19,311 nucleotides of DNA from Chloroflexota bacterium (GCA_012798185.1 JAAZNS010000273.1:1-19311), one strand, 5' to 3'; positions 1 to 6,932 are shown, counted from the first letter of the stretch. Notes: generated from the letters alone by a model not told the origin. Numbers and translations are program-made.

Positions 1-1217
1 GCCATCGCTGGATTTGGGAAGCCTTTACTGCCTTACACGAACGCCGCGCCCCCCTGGATTTCCTTACCCTGTCCACTGAACTCGACCAAAAAGGGCAATT
101 GGAAGAAATTGGCGGACCAGCATTCCTAAGCAGTCTTGTCAGCAATGTGCCGACTTCTTTGCATGCCGAAGCCTACGGGCGGATTATCGAAGCCAACGCC
201 ATCCGCCGCCGGATGCTTGAAGCAGCCAACCAGATAGCCAAGCTGGCTTACCAGGAAGGTAAAACCGTCGAAAGCGTTCTGGATGAATCGGAAAAAGCTA
301 TCTTCGGCGTCAGCGAACGGCGTATGACCCGCGATCTGCAATCGATCAAGCAAGTGCTCAGCGATTACTATGACCGCCTGGATCAGCTGGCAAGCCGAGA
401 TGAAGAATATCAGGGGGTGCCTACCGGTTTCATCGATCTTGACCGCTTATTAATGGGCTTGCAGGCTTCCGATTTCATTCTGATCGCCGGAAGACCGGGC
501 ACAGGAAAAACAGCTTTTATGCTCTCGGCTGCCAAGAACGCTGCCCAAATTCATAAAAAACATGTCGCAATTTTTTCCATGGAAATGTCGAGCGAACAAC
601 TGGTTCAGCGTTTGCTTGCCCAAGAAACCGGCATCGACTCACTGCGCCTGCGCACTGCAAAACTTAACGAAGACGAATGGTCGCTGCTCACCCATGCCAT
701 TGAAACTTTGAGCGATTCGGTCATCTTCCTGGATGACACGCCGGGATTGACGCCTATCCAATTACGTACTAAGTGCCGCCGTTTACACCTGGAATATCAC
801 CTGGATTTGATCCTGGTAGATTACTTACAGTTAATGTCCAGCGGCGCGCGCAACGAAAATCGCGTACAGGAGGTTTCATATATCTCTCGTAACATGAAAA
901 TCCTAGCGCGCGAATTGAATGTTCCTGTATTAGCAGCTGCCCAGCTATCCCGCGCTATCGAGCAGCGCACCGATAAAGAACCCCAGTTATCTGACCTGCG
1001 CGAGAGCGGCAGCCTGGAACAGGATGCTGATGTGGTGATGTTCATCCATCGCCCGGAATTGTATGAAAAAGATACCATCAAACAAAATATCGCCCAGATC
1101 AAAGTTGCCAAACATAGGAATGGTCCGGTCGGCACCATCGAGCTTGTTTTCCGTAATAACCTGGCGAAATTCGAGAACGCTGCCACCCGTGTGGTTGACT
1201 TGACCCGCATATCTTGA
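1..1217 (+). CDS. dnaB: Replicative DNA helicase DnaB (5' partial)
   Basis: Hexameric 5'-3' helicase that unwinds DNA at the replication fork and recruits primase. The reading frame is open from base 3 (HRWIWEAFTALHERR...), so the start lies outside the window; about 404 codons are present and roughly 50-60 N-terminal residues are missing. Visible parts are the helical N-terminal domain (about 3-300), a linker, and the RecA-like C-terminal domain with Walker A GRPGTGKT (about 488-511), the SMEMS motif (about 577-591), Walker B LILVDYLQLM (about 808-837), AAAQLSRAIEQR (about 934-969) and the late R-fingers region DADVVMFIHRPE. No intein is present. It is followed by genes for a DnaD-domain protein and a DnaI/DnaC-like loader, which supports the role. 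The TTG near base 99 is internal, not a start. Identification is very secure. Confidence 0.97.
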   Translation, partial: HRWIWEAFTALHERRAPLDFLTLSTELDQKGQLEEIGGPAFLSSLVSNVPTSLHAEAYGRIIEANAIRRRMLEAANQIAKLAYQEGKTVESVLDESEKAIFGVSERRMTRDLQSIKQVLSDYYDRLDQLASRDEEYQGVPTGFIDLDRLLMGLQASDFILIAGRPGTGKTAFMLSAAKNAAQIHKKHVAIFSMEMSSEQLVQRLLAQETGIDSLRLRTAKLNEDEWSLLTHAIETLSDSVIFLDDTPGLTPIQLRTKCRRLHLEYHLDLILVDYLQLMSSGARNENRVQEVSYISRNMKILARELNVPVLAAAQLSRAIEQRTDKEPQLSDLRESGSLEQDADVVMFIHRPELYEKDTIKQNIAQIKVAKHRNGPVGTIELVFRNNLAKFENAATRVVDLTRIS

Positions 1218-1228
1218 AATAAACCATC

Positions 1229-1340
1229 AACGCAGAGAAAATTTAAAAATATGATCAACCCATTTCTTCTCCATAATAATAGGGCAATAACCATGTTGTA
1301 AAAATTTACTGCGGATGCCGCCTCTCTGCGTTTTTTTATT
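1229..1340 (+). terminator. Long-loop intrinsic terminator after dnaB
   Basis: A perfect 10-bp inverted repeat, AACGCAGAGA (1229-1238) with TCTCTGCGTT (1323-1332), is followed by a T-run (1331-1337). The loop is about 84 nt and contains a smaller GCGG-ATG-CCGC hairpin (1311-1321). The arms and the T-tract are those of a rho-independent terminator, but the loop is much longer than usual, so an RNA-processing or attenuation role is possible. Confidence 0.5.
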
Positions 1341-1403
1341 ACGGTTAATGTTGAACTGTGATGCTCGCTTCTTTGTTTATGATTCATGACTTACTTTATC
1401 ACC

Positions 1404-2099
1404 ATGAATGAATTTCCAGGCTTCCAAGAAGTAAAAACAAATTCGATCCCAATACCAGCTTCATTTTTTAGGGATTTATTACCCGAAATAAGCGATCCCG
1501 GGGAATTAAAATTGATCCTTTATATTTTTTGGCGGCTGGAGCAAATGGAAAGCAGATTCCGATATTTTCGCCGCCAGGATTTTATTCAGGATAAACGATT
1601 CTATAAGTCCCTGGGAACCGCCCAACAATCAGCTGCTGAGGTTTTAGATACAGCCCTTCGAAATGCAGTAGAACGAGGGTGGCTGCTTAAAGCCCAGATA
1701 AAATTAAAAAAAACCGAAACGGTATATTTTCTCAATACAGCGCGCGGGAAAGCAGCAGTACAAGCCATTCAACACGGCGAATGGCGGCTGACTGGTGATG
1801 AGGATATCCCCATCACGCTCGCCACAGAATCGCCTAACATTTATCGGCTATACGAAGAACATATTGGGCCGCTCACCCCCATGCTGGCAGATACCCTGCG
1901 GCAGGCAGAGCAGGAATTTTCAACCCTGTGGATCGAGGACGCCATAAGAATAGCCGTGGAAAATAACGTTCGCAACTGGCGTTATATCGCAGCTATCCTT
2001 AAGCGCTGGAAAGACGAAGGAAAAGATGAGCGAAAAGATCGACAAGACACTGAAAAAACTCGCCGGCGATATTTTGAATGGGAAAACCCAGACCGATAA
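1404..2099 (+). CDS. DnaD-domain replication initiation protein
   Basis: Likely primosomal protein that helps load the replicative helicase, by analogy with DnaD/DnaB of Bacillota. The first half (about residues 15-135 counted from the upstream ATG at 1386) resembles a winged-helix N-terminal region. The C-terminal part (about 150-212) is a DnaD/DnaB_2-type helical domain, with NIYRLYEEHIGPLTP and the diagnostic tail YIAAILKRW, an exact YxxxIxxxW. A charged tail rich in K, R, E and D follows. Two in-frame ATGs exist (1386 and 1404); neither has a strong Shine-Dalgarno, and I prefer 1404 (MNEFPGFQ) only weakly. The 3' end overlaps the next gene by 74 bp, so the two are probably co-translated. 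Family assignment is good; the exact start is uncertain. Confidence 0.85.
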   Translation: MNEFPGFQEVKTNSIPIPASFFRDLLPEISDPGELKLILYIFWRLEQMESRFRYFRRQDFIQDKRFYKSLGTAQQSAAEVLDTALRNAVERGWLLKAQIKLKKTETVYFLNTARGKAAVQAIQHGEWRLTGDEDIPITLATESPNIYRLYEEHIGPLTPMLADTLRQAEQEFSTLWIEDAIRIAVENNVRNWRYIAAILKRWKDEGKDERKDRQDTEKTRRRYFEWENPDR

Positions 2100-3444
2100 T
2101 TCGGAATTCTCCGTTGACGCACATACCTTACCCGGAGATCCCAATTGCCCTATCTGCCATGGACTGGGATACATCCGGCAGGACTTGCCGGTTGGTCATC
2201 CGGAATTCGGTAAACTGCAAATTTGCACCTGCCGCCATGCCCAGATCCGCCAGCAAGTTCACGAACGCTTGTTTTCCCTCAGCCATCTTAATGAGCTAAG
2301 CCACCTATCGTTCGAAAATTTCCAAATTCGCGGTCGCATTGGCTATTTCCCTGCACAAGCCGATTCACTGGAACGCGCCTATAACCAAGCCCGCCACTTC
2401 GCCCAAACGTTGAACGGCTGGTTGTTACTGCAAGGTAAAAATGGCTGTGGTAAGACCCATTTGGCAGCAGCCATTGCCAACCAATCGGTCGGCGCAGGCG
2501 TCCCTACCCTATTCATCACCGTTCCAGACTTGTTGGATAGCCTTCGTTTCGCTTATCAAGACCCTGAAGCCTCTTTCGAAGAGCGTTTCGAAGACATCCG
2601 CAGTTCATCGCTGCTGGTACTGGATGATTTCGGCACCCAAAACGCCACGCCTTGGGCGCAGGAAAAATTATTCCAGATCTTGAATTACCGCTATATCAAT
2701 CATTTGCCCCTGGTGGTGACTACCAATCTGGATTTGCGCGATATCGAACCCCGCATCCGCTCCCGCCTGGAAGACCCCGACCTGGTAACCAATGTATCCA
2801 TTTTGGCACCCGATTACCGTAACCCCGCCAGTGATTTTGGCGACCACGAGTTATCTTCCTTGGCTTTATATACTGCCATGACTTTCGCCAGCTTCGATTT
2901 ACGAAAATCCGAAAATATCCCCGCCGATGAACTCAAATCCCTGGAAGCAGCCTTCACTGCCGCCCAGGAGTATGCCCGCGATCCCAGCGGCTGGATTGTC
3001 TTCACCGGTCCGTATGGCTGCGGTAAAACTCATCTGGCAGCCGCTATCGGACATCACTGCCTGGATAACGGCTATGATCTGATTTTCGTCAGTGTGCCCG
3101 AATTATTAGATCACCTGCGCGCCACCTTCAGCCCCAGCAGCACTATCAGTTTAGACCGCTTGTTCGAAGAAGTGAAAACCACCCAGCTTTTGATCCTGGA
3201 TGATTTGGATACAGGCTCATCCACTACCTGGTCGAAGGAAAAACTATACCAGCTGTTCAATTACCGCTATCTTTCACGTCTGCCCACCGTGATCACTACT
3301 TCAAGCGAATATGCAAAAATGGACAGCCGTTTGCTGAGCCGGATGGAAGACCGCCGATTGTGTACCATTCATGCAATTATCTGCCCGGCTTACCGCGGCC
3401 AGCCAGGCAAATCAGTAAAAGCAAAGCGCAGAGGGTATAAATAA
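2026..3444 (+). CDS. Tandem AAA+ DnaI/DnaC-like helicase loader with zinc-binding N-terminus
   Basis: Probable helicase loader or primosomal ATPase. Residues 41-69 carry CPIC...CTC (C41, C44, C67, C69), a likely zinc site comparable to the N-terminal domain of DnaI. A first DnaC/IstB-type AAA+ domain follows: Walker A GKNGCGKT (137-144), Walker B LLVLDDFG (196-203), sensor-like VVTTN (230-234), and RIRSRLED (243-250) with the likely arginine finger. From about 282 a second, complete AAA+ domain appears, starting with the DnaC-like entry TFASFDLRK: Walker A GPYGCGKT (328-335), Walker B LLILDDLD (388-395) and LLSRMED. Both ATP sites look intact. Ordinary DnaI/DnaC proteins are about 250-310 residues with one such domain; this one has 472. 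The start at 2026 has GAAGGA 4 nt upstream (2016-2021) and lies within the 3' end of the DnaD gene. Confidence 0.88.
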   Translation: MSEKIDKTLKKLAGDILNGKTQTDNSEFSVDAHTLPGDPNCPICHGLGYIRQDLPVGHPEFGKLQICTCRHAQIRQQVHERLFSLSHLNELSHLSFENFQIRGRIGYFPAQADSLERAYNQARHFAQTLNGWLLLQGKNGCGKTHLAAAIANQSVGAGVPTLFITVPDLLDSLRFAYQDPEASFEERFEDIRSSSLLVLDDFGTQNATPWAQEKLFQILNYRYINHLPLVVTTNLDLRDIEPRIRSRLEDPDLVTNVSILAPDYRNPASDFGDHELSSLALYTAMTFASFDLRKSENIPADELKSLEAAFTAAQEYARDPSGWIVFTGPYGCGKTHLAAAIGHHCLDNGYDLIFVSVPELLDHLRATFSPSSTISLDRLFEEVKTTQLLILDDLDTGSSTTWSKEKLYQLFNYRYLSRLPTVITTSSEYAKMDSRLLSRMEDRRLCTIHAIICPAYRGQPGKSVKAKRRGYK

Positions 3445-3548
3445 TCATCATCGCGAGGGTACCCATATGACTCCGATCTCTTCGTTTGGAAAGAAACAAG
3501 CCAGTGTGTTTTCTAGCAACGATGTGGGGACGAAGAACCACGCTGCTT

Positions 3549-3646
3549 TGTCATTCTGAACGCAGTGAAGAATCTTGCAAGTCATCAACGAGATTCTTCG
3601 ATGTGCCTCCTCAGCACGATAGAATAAAAGGCACATCGCAATGACA
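3549..3646. repeat. Dispersed imperfect palindrome (TGTCATTCTGA type)
   Basis: The outer ends TGTCATT (3549-3555) and AATGACA (3640-3646) are inverted, as are AAGAATCT (3568-3575) and AGATTCTT (3591-3598). Nested inside the right half is a perfect 9-bp hairpin, GATGTGCCT (3600-3608) with AGGCACATC (3629-3637). The left arm closely matches one end of the element at 19236-19305 in this window. This looks like a non-autonomous, REP/MITE-like intergenic repeat. Confidence 0.65.
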
Positions 3647-3656
3647 AGATATATGA

Positions 3657-3690
3657 AAAACACCCTGGGCTTGACTTGCTCAGGGTGTTT
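3657..3690 (-). terminator. rpsT intrinsic terminator
   Basis: A perfect 10-bp stem, AAACACCCTG (3658-3667) with CAGGGTGTTT (3681-3690), has a 13-nt loop. On the minus strand it ends in GGGTGTTTTTCA, giving a T-tract in the right place just downstream of the rpsT stop. It may also act weakly on the plus strand for the loader gene. Confidence 0.8.
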
Positions 3691-3713
3691 GATATTTCAA
3701 GATAAAACAATCA

Positions 3714-3992
3714 CTATTTCGCGTTCTCTTTTTCCAACGCGTTCATACGCTTCATCAGCCGGCTTTTTCGACGGGCGGCGTTGTTCTTGTGAATCACACC
3801 TTTTTCGGCAGCTTTATCCAGCGCGATAATTGCATTCCGCGTCGCTTGACGGGCTTCTTCCATTGTGCCATCTTCCATCGAAAGGCGGGCTTTCTTAACA
3901 AAAGTCCGCGCTTTACCGATAAAATGACGGTTTCGTAAACGCCGTTTCTCATTCTGACGATTTCGTTTTATTTGAGACTTGATATTAGCCAA
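3714..3992 (-). CDS. rpsT: Small ribosomal subunit protein bS20
   Basis: Primary 16S rRNA-binding protein of the 30S subunit. At 92 residues it has the normal length. It shows the typical start ANIKSQIKRNRQNEKRRLRNR, an arginine/lysine-rich helical bundle, and the conserved segment KGVIHKNNAARRKSRLMKR. The start codon is TTG (3990-3992), fixed by a strong GGAGG (4000-4004 in plus coordinates) at 7-nt spacing. A UUG start is also known for E. coli rpsT, where it takes part in translational autoregulation. Own promoter (4035-4063) and terminator (3657-3690) make this a monocistronic unit. Confidence 0.97.
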   Translation of the reverse strand: MANIKSQIKRNRQNEKRRLRNRHFIGKARTFVKKARLSMEDGTMEEARQATRNAIIALDKAAEKGVIHKNNAARRKSRLMKRMNALEKENAK

Positions 3993-3999
3993 AGTAATT

Positions 4000-4004
4000 C
4001 CTCC
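4000..4004 (-). promoter_or_regulatory. Ribosome binding site fixing the rpsT TTG start
   Basis: GGAGG on the minus strand, 7 nt before the TTG at 3990-3992. No ATG or GTG lies at suitable spacing, so this site decides the rare start codon. Confidence 0.8.
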
Positions 4005-4034
4005 AACAGGGTCGTTCTAAAATCACGAAGAGTT

Positions 4035-4063
4035 ATTTTACCTGAGGAGTTGTAATTTGTCTA
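4035..4063 (-). promoter_or_regulatory. Sigma70-type promoter of rpsT
   Basis: On the minus strand a -35 TAGACA (4058-4063) and a -10 TAAAAT (4035-4040) are separated by exactly 17 bp. Each hexamer matches the consensus at 5 of 6 positions. It lies about 45 bp upstream of the rpsT start. Confidence 0.65.
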
Positions 4064-4132
4064 GAATAAATACCGGTTTTTTCACTTATGAAGTTGAATA
4101 GATATTGATTTGTTGGTGGAGCGCCTTGCGCA

Positions 4133-4513
4133 TTAATCACAATTTATAACTCGTTCTCTTGCAAAGGTTATCAATTTGTTCCCAGAGTTTTGACATAACA
4201 AGAAAATGATTATGATTAATAACGCTGCCAATGTGATACCTCCCCCTTTTAATGCCTGCCAAGAAGTGATCATAATACGTACATTGGCCACTGCCGTTGG
4301 TTCAACATTAATACCAACTGCCCAATCGCCCGCAATATCACTGATATTGTTTAGTACAGCTGTCGGACTGTTGGTAGATGAAGCGATTGAACAATTCCAA
4401 TGATAGCCCGGACTTTCACTCCCTTGGTAATCGATAACGAAAGCATACCGGAGAGGTTGTTTTGCGCAAACGCAATATTTGCCAAACCAGAACCGGTGGG
4501 AGTAATCACCCAT
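4133..4513 (-). CDS. Doubtful orphan ORF with C-terminal hydrophobic segment
   Basis: I do not recognise this 126-codon reading frame. What can be seen is a polar N-terminal half (MGDYSHRFWFGKYC...), a middle that reads like secreted or linker sequence (SIASSTNSPTAVLNNISDIAGDWAVGINVEPTAV), and one strong hydrophobic stretch, GITLAALLIIIIFLL, followed by a short positively charged tail, as in a C-terminally anchored membrane protein. No Shine-Dalgarno precedes the ATG. The neighbouring frame just upstream also reads plausibly (WVITPTGSGLANIAFAQNN) after an in-frame stop, so this may be a frameshifted or decayed gene rather than an intact one. The opposite strand has an overlapping 65-codon frame that I consider a shadow. 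Confidence 0.3.
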   Translation of the reverse strand: MGDYSHRFWFGKYCVCAKQPLRYAFVIDYQGSESPGYHWNCSIASSTNSPTAVLNNISDIAGDWAVGINVEPTAVANVRIMITSWQALKGGGITLAALLIIIIFLLCQNSGNKLITFARERVINCD

Positions 4514-4687
4514 TACCGTCCGGTTCTAAGATTTTCACTGACAACGAAGGAAGATTTCTTTGTGAGATAATAATAAAAAACGACTATAAGAATATATCAT
4601 TCCATTAACAGATTAACCAATTGATTGAAGAATTTCTCACTCATATCGCGATTCCACCCTTATATAATACTAAGACGAATATCTACA

Positions 4688-5095
4688 CTACTCGCAACTT
4701 CCTTTGCTCATTTCACCAAGTATCTTAAGCGTTTCATTTCTTCTATTCCACGGTACAAACAAATGATCGTGATAATATGCTGACACAGCATTTACGCTGA
4801 TGCGTGCCTGGGCAAGCCGGCTGGTGATCGCCGCCAAGAAACCCACCGCTGAGAGGGACGAGTGCACGGTGAGGGTAATACACGCCCATAGTGAGTCGAA
4901 TGTTAAGCCGTTATCCGTTGCCTGTTGCTGCGTGACAATCACCGTAATACCCTCTTCTTCACGGAATATACATAAGGGTTCAAAAGGTAATTTGCCAAAG
5001 TCATCCCGATCAACCACACAGAAGGCATAAGCCTGGTCGTGCAAGGCAGGCTGCATTCCGGCAAGTAAGGTTTCTAGATTCGTTTCACCGCTCAT
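4688..5095 (-). CDS. ACT-domain protein (COG3602-like)
   Basis: Small protein of 135 residues with the features of the family of stand-alone ACT_7/DUF2241-like proteins, presumed amino-acid-binding regulators. The N-terminus SGETNLETLLAGMQPALHDQAYAFCVV matches the usual family start. The second half (about 65-130), ITLTVHSSLSAVGFLAAITSRLAQARISVNAVSAYYHDHLFVP, is the ACT fold, including the ligand-loop type segment and the HDHLFVP motif. No good Shine-Dalgarno is seen before the ATG. No neighbouring amino-acid pathway gene points to the ligand, so the effector is unknown. Confidence 0.85.
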   Translation of the reverse strand: MSGETNLETLLAGMQPALHDQAYAFCVVDRDDFGKLPFEPLCIFREEEGITVIVTQQQATDNGLTFDSLWACITLTVHSSLSAVGFLAAITSRLAQARISVNAVSAYYHDHLFVPWNRRNETLKILGEMSKGSCE

Positions 5096-5228
5096 GATAT
5101 TGATTTTTATTTTTGAAAGTAATTCAAAGTATTGTGCTGCTTACGACAATTCTTCGTCAAAACCGGGGGTCGGCGAGCATGACCCGAGCGCCTGCCCTGA
5201 GCATAGCAAAAGATGTCAAAACCAACAC

Positions 5229-5262
5229 TATTCTCGATTCCCAATTCTTGGATTCTTATTCT
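5229..5262. repeat. Degenerate TATTCYCGATTC-type simple repeat
   Basis: A pyrimidine-rich stretch built from ATTC units: TATTCTCGATTC at 5229-5240, then further CAATTC and GATTC units. A similar unit, TATTCCCGATTC, occurs at 19147-19158. It sits between the ACT gene and the methyltransferase stop. Probably a slippage-derived intergenic repeat. Confidence 0.35.
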
Positions 5263-5266
5263 TGCC

Positions 5267-5788
5267 TCAAAATACCCACGGGATGAACATCTTGGTAGTT
5301 TTCATATATTCGGTATATACCTGCCCAAAATGTTCGCTATTCTCTCCTTCCTCTGTACGGGCAGTGGCGTAAAGAAATGCGCTTATAGCAAGAATTAGCC
5401 CTGTTGAAGTCAATGTAATGGATTTCAAAAATGCGCCAATTCCCAGGTAGAGTACCGAAGCATACAAAGGATGACGGATGTAGCGGTAAACTCCCGTGAC
5501 AACCAGCTGCGTGGTATTCTCAAAACTTCCCACCGGTTTTCCCATGTGCCGTAATATACTAAAACCATTGACCATCAGATAAATCGAGGCGAACAAGACT
5601 ATCCAGGAAAGTACTTGAAGAGGCGAAAAGGGATTTCTAAACCATTTACCCGCATTATTGAGTATCAAAAGGATAATGCCTTGAAAAGCGAAAAAACGAA
5701 AGAAGCCATGCTTTTTGGGATCGCACATCGAATCTCGAGAAATCCAAATAACCGGTATGCTAAATAAGATAAAAAGAATCGCCTTCAT
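5267..5788 (-). CDS. Isoprenylcysteine/phospholipid methyltransferase-like membrane protein
   Basis: Integral membrane protein of 173 residues from the preferred start (MKAILFILFSIPVIWIS). Several hydrophobic segments are followed by the ICMT/PEMT signature: LVVTGVYRYIRHPLYASVLYLGIG, with the RHPLY SAM-binding motif, then the conserved C-terminal TEEGENSEHFGQVYTEYMKTTKMFIP. Such enzymes methylate lipids or prenylated or other substrates in the membrane using S-adenosylmethionine; the substrate here cannot be told. An upstream in-frame ATG (5819-5821) would add 11 residues, but it falls inside the terminator of the preceding gene, so the inner ATG, with GAGGG about 10 nt upstream, is more credible. 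Confidence 0.82.
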   Translation of the reverse strand: MKAILFILFSIPVIWISRDSMCDPKKHGFFRFFAFQGIILLILNNAGKWFRNPFSPLQVLSWIVLFASIYLMVNGFSILRHMGKPVGSFENTTQLVVTGVYRYIRHPLYASVLYLGIGAFLKSITLTSTGLILAISAFLYATARTEEGENSEHFGQVYTEYMKTTKMFIPWVF

Positions 5789-5813
5789 TTTATGATAACC
5801 CTCATGGTTAAAA

Positions 5814-5845
5814 TAAAACATCCCGGTAACCAGGCAACCGGGATG
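5814..5845 (-). terminator. Intrinsic terminator after the YjfB-like gene
   Basis: A perfect 9-bp stem, CATCCCGGT (5819-5827) with ACCGGGATG (5837-5845), has a 9-nt loop and is followed on the minus strand by TTTTATTT. It lies 30 bp after the stop of the YjfB-like gene. Confidence 0.8.
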
Positions 5846-5874
5846 AACGGTTTAGTCTCGCTATTAACTACAAC

Positions 5875-6081
5875 TTAGACAGCCAGATTGACAATTTGTC
5901 CGGTGCCGTCAATAGAAGACGCCTGGTTAATCATGGAAACAAGCGCCTGCCCGGCAAGCTCTTGTTGATCCTGGGCTTGCTTCATCACCGCCACGGCGAT
6001 TTGAAGCTGGATATTCTCTGAAGCCATTCCGCTTGACAGAGACGACAAAGAATCACTGAAGCCGACAGATGATATGTTCAT
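5875..6081 (-). CDS. YjfB-like small protein (putative motility protein family)
   Basis: A 68-residue protein of the YjfB type. It has a short polar N-terminus, then an amphipathic helix, IQLQIAVAVMKQAQDQQELAGQALVSMINQ, matching the family core (QxxIAVMKxAxDxxxxxGxxLVxMI), and a C-terminus ending GTGQIVNLAV, like the usual GxxIDIxA end. Pfam calls the family putative motility protein, largely because some members lie near flagellar genes; the true function is unknown. No motility gene is visible here. No Shine-Dalgarno precedes the ATG. It is 39 bp downstream of the YwaF-like gene and may be read from the same promoter. Confidence 0.75.
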   Translation of the reverse strand: MNISSVGFSDSLSSLSSGMASENIQLQIAVAVMKQAQDQQELAGQALVSMINQASSIDGTGQIVNLAV

Positions 6082-6120
6082 GATTTTGTTATCGGTTATT
6101 AATGAGCAGACTTTAGTATT

Positions 6121-6864
6121 TTATCCTGCTTCTGCGGTTGTGGTTTTGAATTTCTTCGAATCATGGATTATAAATGGTAAATATAATAACAGACACATCA
6201 CCAGTGCCATCACTTCCAACACCGGGATATACCAGGGCCAGGGAGGCAAAACATCCATCAATGAAGCTGTTTCTGGTTTGTGGGCAATAAACAGATAATT
6301 GCTGCCGATCAATTGGTTTAATATAAATATCGCCACCATATATACATTCCCCCACACTGCAATTTGCTGCAATGATTTCCAATAGGGACGGAAACCCTCC
6401 ACAAGAGTCATATAGATTGCCGCCGTAACGATCAATCCATGCGAGATGAAAACCTGGAAAAATCGAAAATGAGGGAAGCCATAGATACCTGCATCGGGGG
6501 TAAGCAGCGCCTGAGTAGCGCCAGCAATACCCAAAAAATAGGAAAATTCGTAAATCGCATAATTCCTGGTAAGCAACATAATGGCACTGACAAACACCAA
6601 GATACTGCACAGATGTAAAGGCAGCATGGTCTGCACTGTCCACTGACCAGTAAAGTAGTTCCATAAATGCCAGGCTGTCTCATTTGCTAATAATATTGCA
6701 GCCACAATATAGCGGAATTTTTGACGCCCTTGGGAGGTGAATTTTTTACGAAACACAACAATCAAAACGTTGATCAATACCACAACCGCCAAAGCGATGA
6801 GATGAGCCGTACCAAATAATTCGAATGGGGCGCCCTGATAATCCTTAACAAAGTATTGAATCAT
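6121..6864 (-). CDS. TIGR02206/YwaF-type integral membrane protein
   Basis: 247-residue polytopic membrane protein with about six or seven hydrophobic segments. Family traits are the N-terminal FELFGTAHLIALAVVVLINVLIVV, the NETAWHLWNYFTGQWTVQTMLPLHLCSI segment with the conserved PLHLC, GIAGATQALLTPD, and FFQVFISHGLIVTAAIYM. The family is widespread and of unknown function. The start is supported by GAGG (6870-6873 in plus coordinates) 5 nt upstream and by a good promoter at 6904-6932. Its product is probably made together with the YjfB-like protein. Confidence 0.88.
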   Translation of the reverse strand: MIQYFVKDYQGAPFELFGTAHLIALAVVVLINVLIVVFRKKFTSQGRQKFRYIVAAILLANETAWHLWNYFTGQWTVQTMLPLHLCSILVFVSAIMLLTRNYAIYEFSYFLGIAGATQALLTPDAGIYGFPHFRFFQVFISHGLIVTAAIYMTLVEGFRPYWKSLQQIAVWGNVYMVAIFILNQLIGSNYLFIAHKPETASLMDVLPPWPWYIPVLEVMALVMCLLLYLPFIIHDSKKFKTTTAEAG

Positions 6865-6903
6865 GATAACCTCGACGTAAATTTAGATAGAATGATTCGT
6901 TTA

Positions 6904-6932
6904 ACAATAGTTGTTTTTTATAAAAAAGTCAA
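6904..6932 (-). promoter_or_regulatory. Sigma70-type promoter of the YwaF-like gene
   Basis: On the minus strand a -35 TTGACT (6927-6932) and a -10 TATTGT (6904-6909) are separated by exactly 17 bp of AT-rich spacer, about 40 bp before the start codon. Confidence 0.55.

Noticed and set aside
4206..4403. Plus-strand frame of 65 codons with hydrophobic stretches
   Set aside because: It is antisense to the already doubtful minus-strand ORF, has no ribosome binding site, and its hydrophobic pattern mirrors the opposite frame.
5180..5215. A third copy of the TGTCATTCTGA-type palindrome, from CCTGCCCTGAGCATAGC
   Set aside because: Only a short partial resemblance to one arm; no matching second arm is present.
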